Shown: positions 22,865 to 34,224 of the stretch, one piece after another
Numbering within the stretch: the stretch's first letter is position 1
How the letters are laid out: every line of letters starts with the position of its first letter
NCBI RefSeq assembly: GCF_037392515.1
Contig: NC_090292.1
Coordinates: 42,335,747 to 42,399,746, forward strand
Length of the DNA stretch: 64,000 nt
Origin: Haliotis asinina
Taxonomy: Eukaryota > Mollusca > Gastropoda > Lepetellida > Haliotidae
Direction: 5' to 3'
Translations under genes and position numbers: made by a program
Notes under the pieces: generated by a model
Told to the model about the DNA's origin: nothing
What the model saw: only the letters and a program-made list of their open reading frames with translations
Database searches by the model: none

Positions 22865-23363
22865 GTAAAATAATTTATACACTAAAGTCTATATGAATAT
22901 GCTTCTCGATGTGATTATTGGCCAATGATTTCCTTAAGGTGAGAGACTGATGTTATAATTGATTAGACACAGTACAGTTATAGTAGTTCTGCTAAATCGG
23001 TGTTCTTCCACAGATGGTGATATAGTTTTATTTTACCTTTAAATCTTTCCTTGACGATGGCTTTCTTACTCCACCTGAAATCAAACCACAAGATATCAAA
23101 AAGCAAAAGGCCAGCATTGTACCAGCTGAAAACCCCGTTAGGGTTTGTTAACACTCAAGGCACCATATAGTATCTGCTACATAAGTGCAGTCGAATCTTG
23201 CCAGTCCGTCCACAAATTTCAAGCATATGTTTTTGTTACACAAGTTTAAGCACAATGTTCACGATCTGCTAAAAAATACTAGCTGACATAAATATACTCT
23301 TTAGCATCCAAAGTGCAAAGATTAATCTTTTTCTCTGTGCAGAGGAGTTACGATTTCACAACA

Positions 23364-26300
23364 ATGTTCGTCGCCCTCTTTGGTCTCCTGGCCCTAATGT
23401 GTCACCCTATGTCGGTGCTCGGCGCCCCTGAAGAGAGAGACGCCCGTATGTACACAGTGTACATCTACCTTCCCCCAAAGGAAGGGAGGGACGAGAAGGC
23501 CGACATACTGGAGATTAAAACCAAATTGGCGGGACTAACTGACATCAAGGTTCTGTTTTCATTTAAGGTAAGTGAAGGCATTGAATCAATAAATCGCTGT
23601 GAAGACTTAATGTAGATCGGGATTCAAGACAGATTGATTTGGGGTTTTTTTGTTTTGTTTTGTTTGTGTAACATTGCACTCAGCGTCTGCCTATGAATAA
23701 TCGGGTCTGGATTCGTTTTAGTTTCTTGTGTTACACACACGCCATGAAGGCTGGTTGAGCATGGTTTGTTGGTAGCAAATCGTGAAAGGAGCGTAAAGCT
23801 GCAATGCGTGGGTGTGTGTGTGTGGTCTAGTGTATGAGCTCGGGTCAAGAATCAGAGAAAGCTGAGCAACGTCGAGCTCGGACACTTGGATGGGTGACCG
23901 TGTTCGGTGACTTGATGCCAAAGACTTTCGTACTGTCCCACAACGATCAGATATGATATATGTGGTCTCATCTTAGGCAAGTGAGTTTGTTCAACATTGC
24001 CAGCATCCGGGTGAAATAAAGTCATGAGACTATAAGCCTGTAGCGCCTAAAAGACAGCATGGGTTATCCGGGGTAATAATAATAGTGTACCGCTTCGAGC
24101 CTGCCACTCCATGGTGTGGAATTCAGGGCATTATAATAACTTTATTATAATTGTTATTGTAATGGAGGCACCAACAAAATGATTGCTAAACATAAAATGC
24201 ATCAAAACTGAAAATTTAATCAAAAAGCGAATAAGCCACAACCCAAAAATCACCCCGTGACCTTTATGTGAGCGGACTTGCAACTGCACAACCTGTTGGA
24301 GCAGCTGCTCGACTGTTATGGGCACAGAAATGTATGGTTTGAGGCCACGCGTGCAACATGTGTTGATGGGTAGAGTGTCATCACAGACCTTGTGGAACTG
24401 ACTGCAGACTGCAGTTATTGGAGGTAGACGATATATCATTATGCAGCTTCCTATCCCCGTGGACACGACCAACGCTCAGCCATTCTTCAGTGACGAGACC
24501 CGTCTCCCACTGCGTTATGTCCATGTGGCGGGAAAAGGTGGGGACGTCATGCAGTTTTGTGATCCTCCGTTGGACAGATTTGGAGGGTTCGGTGTAATGG
24601 CTTGATGTGCAATACCTGCTAAAACTCGATTGCAATTGCCTCCAAATTGTAATTATACAGAATTGGGACCAAGCAGGGATGCGGCTCTTTTATAGCAGTT
24701 TTGATTGGCCCCGTTTTATGTAACACGAGTGGTGATTTCAACCACCAATATTAGAATGTGACCATGCTATGTATTACAGCAGATCCTCATAGATCCATTC
24801 CTATGGCGTTTCAGGAACTAACAAAGTAATGTTTCGTTTACAGGAACTCGGGAATTCAATGGTAATTCTGGGTAAGTTCGACTGTGAAACCATTTCTGCT
24901 TGATTATGTCTTACGAACTGGATATACATCTAATGTTGGCTTACCATATATCTGCTTAATACGATATATTACTATTTTACACCACGGTGCCTAGCAAAAT
25001 GAAATAGAGAAAAGTGTAACGTGATGCCTAGTATTCTGGATGATAAAATGAGACATTAGCTTTCAGAGTAGGAAGATAAAGCACAGTAAACATCTACATG
25101 TCACCTTACAAGAAACAACAACTGTCTTGCAGTTCTTCGTGTCGACAAAGCGTGCAGCTGGCCACAGTTGACGAGCTTCCTGGCACGCAAGGGTTATGAG
25201 GTCAAGGTGAAGCCAGTGTATTACTGCAGTGACTTCGCCCGGGAACTTGGTCTGAATATGACCAGAGACTTTTATGACACTACTCTCAAAGATGATGAGG
25301 ACTTACTTCTTGGCGCACAGATATTTCCTGTGAAAGGTAAGTCTGGCAGAGTGTTTGTGTGTTTAGTTATACATCTATTGCTGATGCATCGCTACATGTA
25401 CATACACCCTCCCTCGACAGTGCTCAGTCCCAAGATGCGGATGGGGGATTTGGGTACATATGGCAATCGTCTAGTCTAGGTTCAAATTCACCAAAGAACT
25501 GACATTTTTTTCTGGCAGAATTAATTCTTTTTTGGCACCTGCTCATCGTTTCCATACTGCTTTTTACACCATCGTATCAAACACAAAATTGCGTAGCTTC
25601 CATTAAATTGTCAATCTACTCAATCTGCTTGGGGAAATATGTGTCCAACTCCTATTCCAGAACCAACTACGACTTTTAAACTATAAGCATCATATCCTCA
25701 AGGCATATAATGAATCATGTTGTAACTGACGTTCCAGTGGTCCCACACGAACCTGCTTTTCATCAAATATATACCGCAAATCAAAAGTTAAGCGCTAGCC
25801 TATTCAAAACTAAGATGTAAAGCAGTAGAAATGTTAGACTGAACTGATTGGGAAGACCAATCCATATTTTGCGAAGGTTCATCTGGTAAATTATGATTTA
25901 GGGATGTCATAATCATTTGTACGTACAATTAAAGGAAATATTGTAACAGATATGTTGACAATGCTTTTAAAACCAAAATAGCTATTCCTGTGCTTATACA
26001 AGATTATTACAGTCATGTGAACATGTAACAGTCATTTCTGATTTTCACTTTTCAAAAGAATGTAAACTTTTTGAGGAAAACAAAATGCATGTTTTCCAAA
26101 AGTCCATGCATCCTGTTGAAAGTAAAAGACAAATTCCATTATGACTTTGTTTTTGAACTAAAAGTACGAAACCAAATAATGATAGCTCTGTCTGCATGCA
26201 ACCTCCATTTTTGCAAAATATACTGGGTGGCGCTTAACTTTTTATTCACGTTATACATTCCAGGTTTGCCAACAGCTATGTATGACGAGAAGCTGAGACA

Positions 26301-26775
26301 GATGTTTTTGAGAGACATAAGGATCCTTAACGCAGGTCAAAAGGCAGCATGTTTCAGAACTCTAGCAAGTCTTCCAGTGGAGGTAAACCGTTTTCCGTAG
26401 TTCATTAATCCCATACTTTGGCTTTCAGGGTGTGTTTCTGAGTTTCTAATTTCCCCATCACTAGCGTTGCACGTGGATTGAAGACAAGGTGGCCAACACC
26501 TGCTTGCATGTAATTTGCATTTTAAAGTTTGGTAGAAGGGTTTGCTACACCAAATTATCTCGTTATTGTTTGTTGAAAATACTGTAGTGGTTATCGTTCT
26601 TAAGAACACTTTGAAATGACTTCATTCTCTGTCCCTCTTTCAGCTGATACACTTCGCTCCAGTTGGCCAGAAGGCAATGGAAGCTATAGCGGAAACCTTG
26701 CATGCACCTGATTCATTCGATCTTGAAATCCTTCGGATCCAGCAGCTCGACACATACGCTGGGGGATGCAAGTGA
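23364..26775 (+). CDS. Secreted two-domain cysteine protein, paralogue A
   Basis: I do not recognise this family. Coding exons are 23364-23567, 24844-24871 (a 28-nt microexon), 25133-25336, 26264-26382 and 26644-26775. All introns are GT-AG, with phases 0, 1, 1 and 0. The product is 228 residues. A signal peptide (about 1-20, ending MSVLG before APEERD) predicts secretion. The mature chain reads as two beta-alpha-beta-beta-alpha-beta halves (about 29-108 and 134-221). Cysteines are at 85, 109, 175 and 227. N119 is in an NMT glycosylation sequon. The ATG is supported by identical starts in B, C and D; frame upstream of it is not ATG-initiated. AATAAA follows at 26801. Intron 2 carries a 5S-derived SINE. 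The fold is inferred from pattern; function is unknown. Confidence 0.85.
23832..24125 (+). mobile_element. 5S-rRNA-derived SINE (SINE3-like)
   Basis: AAGCTGAGCAACGTCGAGCT, then CGGACACTTGGATGGGTGAC and CGTGTTCGG match the internal promoter half of 5S rRNA. A body ending in TTCAGGGCATTATAATAA follows. The same family is on the minus strand at 52628-52975. It lies in intron 2 of gene A. Confidence 0.8.
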
Positions 26776-28110
26776 AAATATATGATTTCCAAACTGGCAA
26801 AATAAAGATGAAATATGCTAGTTTACTAAATTCCAATAAATAATATTTCGCTTTCCTTTCTTTTTCTTGTTATTTATAAGGTATCTTCTGTGGAAAGTTT
26901 TGACAACTATCCGTGTACAATCTGTTCTCGTTCCTCCATTCTGCAGGGCACGCTGCTCCAGATACGTCAACACAGATTACTTTTTGACAACTGAAAATAA
27001 CACATTGAAATTGCACATGAAATTCTTCATGAGGATTTATGTGTGTCACTAGATAAATGGAATATTTGAACCCAGTGTCTGGAATTTCTGGAATTCGTTG
27101 AGATGTTTTGTTGAATGCCCAGAATCCCACACACAGAAAGATACAGGCATTCACTACTATTCTTGCAAATCTCTAATCTGGTCTGCAGAGAATAATGCTT
27201 CAGACACAAAGGCACGTCTAGACAACCACGAACACCAGGCAAGCAATGAGGAACTGGTACAACTGGATCAGATTGTGGATGCTGAACATCAAATATCCAT
27301 CACTTCTACTCTCTACTCGTTTCTGCATTCTGCAGGGCACTCTGCGTCAGACACATTGACACAGATTACACATCCCTGCGATGTTTAAATCTGGTGACTA
27401 TCTAGACGTGAGTGTCTGGAAAAGATGATTTGTCACTAATCATCATCCTGTATATGACTATACTAAAATGCATATATCTCCTTATATTTCCTGGTATCCT
27501 TGCACAATCTGCATTCATGTCAGCGTTCTGCATGGAACAATGTCTCAGAATCAAAGACACAGACATGTCTAGAAAAAATACAAACACCATGCAAGAAATG
27601 TTTATCGCTGAAAGATGTATGCCCTTCAACGGTGAAATGTCAAAACTGAATTAGTTTGTTGATGGTGAATATCCAGTATTCATGAATTACACCCAAAGGT
27701 GTTCTTCAGTATCTATGTTCAATCTGCGTTCTTCAGAGCTTAATGATTGAAATACGACACAGAATTTACATCCCCGTGATGTGTAAATCTGGTGACTATA
27801 TGCAAGCGAGCTGAAAAAGGTGATTGGCCACAAATTATCATCATTTATATCATGATACTCAATGTTTACATCTCCTTCCTGGTTTCTTTATCACGTCCAT
27901 CCGAAAATATTACAGAAAACCCGACTGCCTTCCACTGTCCATACCTTTCACTGTCCATACCCTTCACTGTTTATACCACATTACTCATTTCATGTAACCA
28001 TCTTCATTTGTGCTATGCCTAGTGCTCTGCACAGCCTCCCTGACACATGTCTTTAATATCCTCATATCCTTAAAATAAACTCCGTGAAGATCTGGAAGAA
28101 CTGATCTTCA
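26776..28110 (+). repeat. Duplicated 3' flank of gene A
   Basis: About 1.3 kb downstream of the stop is alignable with 38857-40080 after gene B. Shared blocks include AATAAATAATATTTCGCTTT, CAGAATCCCACACACAGAAA, GATACAGGCATTCACTACTA, AAAGGCACGTCTAGA and TATCACGTCCATCC. It holds poly(A) signals at 26801 and 26834. No frame is conserved between the copies, so the segment is non-coding. A diverged version lies at 55200-55420 after gene D. Confidence 0.75.
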
Positions 28111-28124
28111 GTAATCGCATCTTG

Positions 28125-28375
28125 TCAAAAGGGGTGACCAGCGGGATCGGATAGTCATGCTCGCTCATTTGGTTGAGGCCTCAACCACCAGACTACCGTC
28201 CTCCACCGACACGGGACGCAACTCACGGCAAACAGGTTGCCCAGTTTGGTCGCCCCTTACGACCAGCAAATGTGGTGCTGTGGACACATGCTGTCACGGG
28301 TTCACACGGGAGAAGAGAACTTGAAATACCCAGCACCCACGACGTGGAGGTGGCTATTCATGGGTGCCTCTGTGG
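28125..28375 (+). repeat. Chimeric SINE-like / LINE-5'-type repeat
   Basis: GGGGTGACCAGCGGGATCGG, then ATGCTCGCTCATTTGGTTGA is the 3' part of the abalone SINE-like repeat in minus sense. It passes into the monomer-like sequence of 17075 (CAACCACCAGACTACC, CACGGCAAACAGGTTG, CCCAGCACCCACGACGTGGA). It sits where gene B's flank also carries a SINE (40085). Confidence 0.6.
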
Positions 28376-28532
28376 AAGAACACCCATTCACCAGAACCAC
28401 TTTAACTGTATTATGTCTAATCAGTTATGACATCAGTCCGTCACGTTAAGGAAATCATTGGCCATTAATCACATCAAGAGGCATATTCATATATGTTTCA
28501 CTGCATAAATATTGATCAACAAAATATTTTAC

Positions 28533-28720
28533 CTTTCAACAGATTGTGATGGTGAACACGGGCTGCTGACTGGTTTGTCAGTTGACATCCCCAAAATATA
28601 TAATACACGTCCATCAATTCGAAGTTCCCACTGCGCATATCAGCAAAAAGGCCGAGGACAAACGAGCACTCGTTCCTCCATATTCTATGCACATATGAAT
28701 ATTTATGAGATAGAATTTGC
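28533..28720 (-). promoter_or_regulatory. Orphan promoter and first exon, same type as gene A
   Basis: Reading the minus strand, CCTCGGCC, then CTGATATGCGCAGTGGGAAC, a TATA-like TATTATATATTTT (28591-28604), CAGTCAGCAGCCCGTGTTCA and TTGAAAG are followed by donor GTAAAATA, with the exon ending at 28533. It is homologous to exon 1 of A and D. No family exon lies downstream on this strand. Confidence 0.65.
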
Positions 28721-28831
28721 ATTAAAGAGCAATATTGGTGGCAATACAAGTTTTTTTGCTAGTAAACTGATCTAAACTATGGCATGCACTTATTCCACTC
28801 TTAGGGGAAAGTTGAGGCTCTGCACTTCGTA

Positions 28832-28978
28832 ATGAGTGATTGAGTTTGGACTTGCGCCACTTTTGGCAATGAGGGGCACCAGAAATGCGCTCCACATATT
28901 GGACCTATGTGGTCGAATCGAACCCGGGTTTTCAATGTGACGGGCGAAGGCTTTATCCACTAGGCTGCCTCACCATCA
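28832..28978 (-). mobile_element. tRNA-derived SINE with 13-bp target-site duplication
   Basis: The reverse complement has A-box AGCCTAGTGGATAAAGCC, B-box CGGGTTCGATTCG and the body GCGCATTTCTGGTGCCCCTC. TCTGCACTTCGTA flanks it at 28819-28831 and 28979-28991, a clean insertion signature. A fragment of the same family is at 40565-40690. Confidence 0.85.
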
Positions 28979-29129
28979 TCTGCACTTCGTAGCGTGCGCA
29001 CAGTGAACCCTGTATCTACGCAAGGCACGTAGTTACGTATCTTTACAAAGTTGGATACATCCATTCCACCAGACAACGTTTATCCCCTAAACTCCGCCAC
29101 ACTTCCCTTTCTCCATATTGATAAACTAA

Positions 29130-29460
29130 GAAGCTTTCTTGTGGGGTAAGGTGAGGCGAAATAGTGTCATGATAAAAATGTTTCACTCATATGCCGACGT
29201 GCATGCGTGTTTATGTGTGGCTGGTTGTAGTAGCCCAGATTTCAGCTGAGATACCAAGGTCATTGAGATACCACGCCTCAATTAAGAATGAATACCCCAC
29301 GCAGACACACTATATGGACTCCGAGCCAACCAACACAGTTTTTCCATGAACGCCGAGCGCCAGGCATGGACTAACAAGTACCAAATTTTAACGTCTGTTA
29401 TGAAGCGGTCGGGCATCGAACCCACGACCTTTCGCTCTATAAGAACAACATCCCGGAGAA
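29130..29460 (-). mobile_element. tRNA-derived SINE, inverted copy of 21608
   Basis: Its reverse complement matches 21608-21950 along its length, including the B-box region (GTCGTGGGTTCGATGCCCGA in minus sense) and CTGGGCTACTACAACCAGCC. It was present before the arm duplication. Confidence 0.8.
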
Positions 29461-30459
29461 GCTAGTCAGTGTTTCCAGAAAAGAAACAATAATGCATATC
29501 TTTGAATTTGTTACATGCAGCTAGTGACAGGGTTCGCTACAAGTAGTAACCTGGCTAGGGAGTAATATGTGAGATTGTCATAAAGATCATTGCAAGAATC
29601 ACATCACAAAGGAACAATAATTCCCAAACCTGCCACGAGAGGCAATAAACGCATCATCCGATGATGATCGACGTTTGGACTGTATGTAACACTTGGTCCT
29701 CCAGTTTGTATTTGTTTCACAGGATATAGAAAACTACATGAGCAAATATGACAAAGGTGTGTAAATATGGCAAAAATGAGTAAGCATGACAAAGACGTGT
29801 AAATATGACAAAGGTTGGCAAATATGACAACGTTGTATAAATATGGTCATCACTTTGACATTCATAACGCTGGTCATAATTGTAAATGCTTTCCACTAAC
29901 GATATATATTTTCGTATCCTTGAAATAATGCGTGACCAAATTGAGATACACCATTTCTGGAATACTCTCATAATTGCTCTGTATTAGGTAATAAGTAAAC
30001 ATTCATTCAACGGTTTCGTAATGTAAAGTTATTGCCAGAATTAGCTCATGAGAAAGTCCGTCATTGTCTTTTTGTTGCAATTGGTAACGTATGGTGTGAC
30101 GGTCCACTTTAACACTGTATTTTCCTATGTGAGTACCTGTTAACTGAGACTTCGTTGACGCGTTGAATACAACTGACATTAGACATGAACTTAACTGGGA
30201 CTTACAGAGAACATAATTAATATTTACTCATTGACGAGCAAACTGACACGGCTCAAAATTAACTCAGTGGCACCTTCCTAATTACAGGTAGTTAACGTTC
30301 TCAGGCCTCAAAGACTGCTGTCTCCTTTCATGTTACGGCACACAAGGCCAGTCGTTATTTGCATGTGTAAATATATTGACAAGTGTTCAATCATAAGATA
30401 TACTAGAGAAAAATGCATATAATTTAGCGATGAGGATTTTTATATTTTTTCTGTACAAA

Positions 30460-31040
30460 TCTGGTAGCCCCCCCCCCCTCCCCCCTTCACAAATAGCCCC
30501 CCACGCATCTGTTCAAAACAGCTGACCCCCTTATATTCTGTGGACAAAATGAATGAATCCACCCTGAACATCCTCATCGCGACGCCAGTGATAAATTATG
30601 AACACTCCCTTAGTTTATTCTTTAAAGGGGAACACTGCAAGACTTTGGTCTCATAGAAATATGTTCTCTATTCTACGTTTCACTTGTCAGTTTCCTCCAG
30701 GCGTCGTTGTCACTTTTAAAGGTCACGTATACTCAGTTTGCCTTCTCAAACCGATTTGTATGCGTATTTTAATTATTGTCTGAAACATGAACTTTGTAAA
30801 TACAAACAGAATAATACAATATACATTATTTTCTACACATTATACAATTCAAGTGCATAGATCAGCATGTATTATGTTCGGTCACATTTTGACTGCACTG
30901 ATGTTACAATACCAGGTGTTCGTGAAATTCGTTATACAATACCTAGTCAATATGATATACATTTCGCGATGTACATATAAATCATACGTTTCGAACAAAA
31001 TGTCTCGAAAACGCCAACTATGTACATAACATTCATATAT
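30460..31040 (+). repeat. C-rich tract and dispersed repeat (inverted copy of 10760-11110)
   Basis: Runs of C lie at about 30469-30486. From 30640, ATGTTCTCTATTCTACGTTT and GAACTTTGTAAATACAAACA match the reverse complement of 10760-11110. No gene. Confidence 0.6.
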
Positions 31041-31439
31041 CACTCATATATCACTTGCTAATGCTTGTTTTCAAAGCCGATACGTGCTGACCTTTACACA
31101 GATGTCCACATTTGGCCAACTGTTTTCATTATTATATCGATCACCCAGACGTGAGTGAATCAGTTGAATAAGCCTGTGATGTTAGTATGCTATTTTAATG
31201 TAGAGTAGGTCAAGAAAGTCATTTCTGGAAGAATACTTATTCGTTTATTCTTAAATATACCAGCCTCAATGAAAAGGATGATTTAGCACAAAGTGGGGTA
31301 AAGTCACATATATGGGAGGGTAGTGCAGTGCTTTTCAAAGTGATTGATGGTAGATATGTGTAGGGCATTTTCAGATTAATGCATCGGCGACAAAATTATA
31401 TCCTATTTTGACTTGAACCAAACGTTCCCGATTTTTTTG

Positions 31440-31750
31440 CAGGTGAACAGTGGGCTAAACTTTGTGTATATTTAGTGGGGCAGATTACGCTCACGTTTTC
31501 GTGGACACACACCTGTTATCACAACTAAGTGATAGTGATTCATAAACAAATATTTTATCATTTTTATTCGTGATATAAATAACTGGATGGTTAGGTCCAG
31601 GTACGATTATTTACACACTTCCTTCACACACCCGTAGTGATTTATATACTACGTTCTGTCATCGTTACTCGCGATTTCAATAACTGGATGGTTATTTAGG
31701 TCCAACACGATCATTTACACACCACCTTCACACATCCGTAATATTGCTGA
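31440..31750 (+). repeat. Dispersed repeat with internal tandem duplication
   Basis: The first half matches 10258-10425. The second half repeats AATAACTGGATGGTTA, then a TTTACACAC...CTTCACACA...CCGTA stretch twice (about 31568-31640 and 31670-31745). It ends beside a SINE-like TAATATTGCTGAGTGGGGCG. Confidence 0.55.
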
Positions 31751-31789
31751 GTGGGGCGCAAAACAAACATGCTAATAATATAAGCAGCA

Positions 31790-33050
31790 TTGTAGAGCAT
31801 ATTACTAATGGATGTCGATAGGATTTTGTCACTTTTATTTATGTATACTCTTATAAAAGTTTGAAACCAAATTATAATTAAAACGTGCAGAAGTGTTATC
31901 AGTTGGTTGTTATTATAAATATCTAGGACTTTAATCTTTCACCAAGTCTATAATCTGTTTGCAGTGAAAACATACCGATGAATTTCAATTTACACATACA
32001 TGCAAAAAGGTAAGTCGAATAAAGTGCAGTTAAGATTTCCCCATAAATTTACCTTACCATGTGAACATCTAAATCTCAGAATTTTATTCAACTTAGGATA
32101 AAAATTGTTAAACAAACAATCATAGTCTCAAATCGCTTTATTTTTGTTGTATTTTTATATTATTATATTATTATATTATATTATTGTATGCACATCAAAT
32201 GAAACACCGAAAACAAATACGGCTGGTCTAAGCTATCGTTCATCACGTACTCCACATGCACTTGTTTCACTTTTACCCTAAGCTGAATATGATTCTGAGA
32301 CTTCAATTTTCAATAGGCAATGTAAAATAATGAGGACTCGCCATCTTAATTTCACTTAATTTGGTTTACGTTTTGTTGAAAGAGGAATTCATCAGTACGT
32401 TTTCATTGCAAACAGACAATATTTAGGTCTGCTGCCTGTGAAACATTACCTCTGCATAGCCCTTTTCCAAATACAGACACTTTTGAAAAAATACCATGCT
32501 TTTCAGTTTATTAAGGGAATAAAGAATATTTACTCAAAACTCATTTTTGTAACGAAGGCTATGTCGAGGATGAGTTTAATGTTCTTTTCTTTTGTGAACA
32601 TGGCCAGTTGCTTCGAAGCAGATACCTCCCCATGACCCCAACGTTGTACAAAGATGAATAACAAATGATCATAAAACGGTTAAACGCAATCAATAAAACA
32701 TTATCTGTTTCAAAAGTCCTAAACACGATATTGGACGGTGGACGGTTGGTGGACGGCATGTAATTCATATATATGTACAAATGTATGCGATTTTCATTTA
32801 CAAAACAAACGACTAGAAACAAACATTAACAAATGTGTGATGCAAGATGAGTGTCAAAATTAATGTTCTAAGTTTTTTCTCGACCTTCTTGAAAAAAAAC
32901 ACGTCAAAATCAAGAAGGAGACCCTATGCACGTTATGGGGCTATTGCGTTGTGCATATCATGCGTTGTGCACGTGCACATCATGCGTTGTGTTTAGGGGT
33001 GGTAACAGAGGGAAATAGAGATGAAATGCGTTCATAGGTTATCTGTCCTT
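31790..33050. other. No recognisable gene
   Basis: AT-rich DNA with a TTA/ATT microsatellite at about 32156-32190 and a short duplication of CATCATGCGTTGTG around 32960-32990. The scattered short frames have no family resemblance. Confidence 0.5.
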
Positions 33051-33710
33051 GAAACGTTTGTTAAAGTCTACACTTCCTAACCAAATTGAAAGTTCATTAT
33101 CTCCTACTTTGTTTAAGAATATATGATGTTAACTTTCTTCTTTCCCTACGTCCAGATAAGTTTTCCCACCCAGTTCCAAACTAGAGATATTTATGTGGTG
33201 TATATTTTGGTAAACCAGTAACAATACGGAGTGGTTGTAGTTGTTCTAGTCTCAATGACTGCTCATAATTACACCGATCCCAAACCTCGCAGGCATATTC
33301 AAAACGTCGTCTGATAAACATAATATAAATCTTATTCAGAATTTGCCTACTTAGTAGAAATCTCAATTTGCGCAAGGCTATTATCATCTTAAAACTTGAT
33401 ATTGCAATTTAGTCAATATGCCTATTCCATTTCCCACCTGCCCACAACATTAGACCAAAGTGTTTATGTTCACTTACTTTACGACTTTCACAACCATCAA
33501 AGTATAAAGTTATGTCATCACTTTGTTTCCTGAGAGTATAAACGATAGCTTCTGTTTTATTTGGATCATATGTAACCAGTCAATGTTTTCCCCATGAGCT
33601 TAGTATCTGTAGGTTGGAGTTTAAAGCAGACTTAAGCAGATTCTCTATTTGTGATAATCTAGTTTCTTTACTGCCCTTCATCGAATGGTTTTCGTTCATA
33701 ATTTAATTGC
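33050..33710 (-). mobile_element. LINE reverse-transcriptase C-terminal fragment
   Basis: The minus strand reads LLKSALNSNLQILSSWGKHW, then PNKTEAIVY, LRFLLSRQILNKIYIMFIRR, FEYACEVWD, and LEQLQPLRIVTGLPKYTPHK. This is the thumb region of a non-LTR reverse transcriptase (LEYACxVWD and ARIVTGLP are typical). It has frame breaks and is a different copy from the LINE at 11-17 kb. Confidence 0.75.
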
Positions 33711-33734
33711 TTTTGCTATTAATTTGTAATTTGG

Positions 33735-33785
33735 TTGAGTCACTATATGGTTGAAATATTGCCGATGTGACTATAACTCCTACCT
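33735..33785 (+). mobile_element. LINE 3' tail fragment
   Basis: TCACTATATGGTTGAAATAT, then TGCCGATGTGACTATAA matches the 3' end of the LINE family. Only about 50 bp is recognisable. Confidence 0.5.
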
Positions 33786-34224
33786 CACAAATTCTTCAAA
33801 GGGTCAGGGTTGGGGGTTCACCCAACCGTGAGATAATAATGCAAATAACATGAATAAAGAAGAATGGATCTCCTTGTGAATAAAAATCAACTATCTTTTC
33901 TTCCTGGGAACCATGACATTGTGGATGATTTAAATATATTCCCATCAAACAAGCGATTATGTTGTACTCAGCGACATGAAGTTATGAATTCATTACAAAA
34001 GAAAGTTTACGTCGTAATTATTTGAAATGTGTATTGGTATTAATATTTAAAGTGTATCTCGTATATGCAATTTGCATTTATATGCTAAGTATATTAATGT
34101 GTTGTGTATTTTTCTTTCATCACCGAATGAACTTGAATCCCGCTACAACCTTACAGCCTGTGCCATCTCTGTTCAGTGAGTTCGTGTCGTCTCTCAAACA
34201 TGGAGCCTTCACATATGAGAGCCG

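Larger units (their letters stand above)
21180..22960 (+). repeat. Left arm of the inverted duplication around gene A
   Basis: This segment holds a 19-bp tandem repeat, two tRNA-SINEs, the promoter and first exon of gene A, and the start of intron 1. It is matched in inverted orientation by 28400-29930. Landmarks shared in mirror order are the 19-bp array, CCTCTCGTGGCAGGTTTGGG, the SINE at 21608 (arm 2: 29130-29460), ACAAGAAAGCTT, GGAATAAGTGCATGCC, the TATA/first-exon block, and CCAATGATTTCCTTAA of intron 1. The arms differ by independent SINE insertions (21983-22410 only here; 28832-28978 only in the other arm), so the duplication is not recent. Confidence 0.75.
28400..29930 (-). repeat. Right arm of the inverted duplication around gene A
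   Basis: Inverted copy of 21180-22960 (landmarks listed there). It contains a promoter and first exon on the minus strand but no downstream coding exons in that direction. It also holds its own SINE insertion at 28832-28978, bounded by a 13-bp target-site duplication. Confidence 0.75.

Noticed and set aside
23313-23363. N-terminal extension of gene A (MQRLIFFSVQ...) and the analogous ones in B and D
   Set aside because: The extended starts are GTG or TTG, not ATG. The extension is not conserved between copies. The signal peptide begins exactly at the shared ATG.
23832-23900. 5S rRNA gene
   Set aside because: Only the 3' half of a 5S-like sequence is present, followed by a SINE body that recurs at 52.6 kb.
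26867-27654. Several 60-96-codon frames after gene A
   Set aside because: The same DNA after gene B (38.9-39.7 kb) does not preserve these frames, so the segment is non-coding 3' flank.
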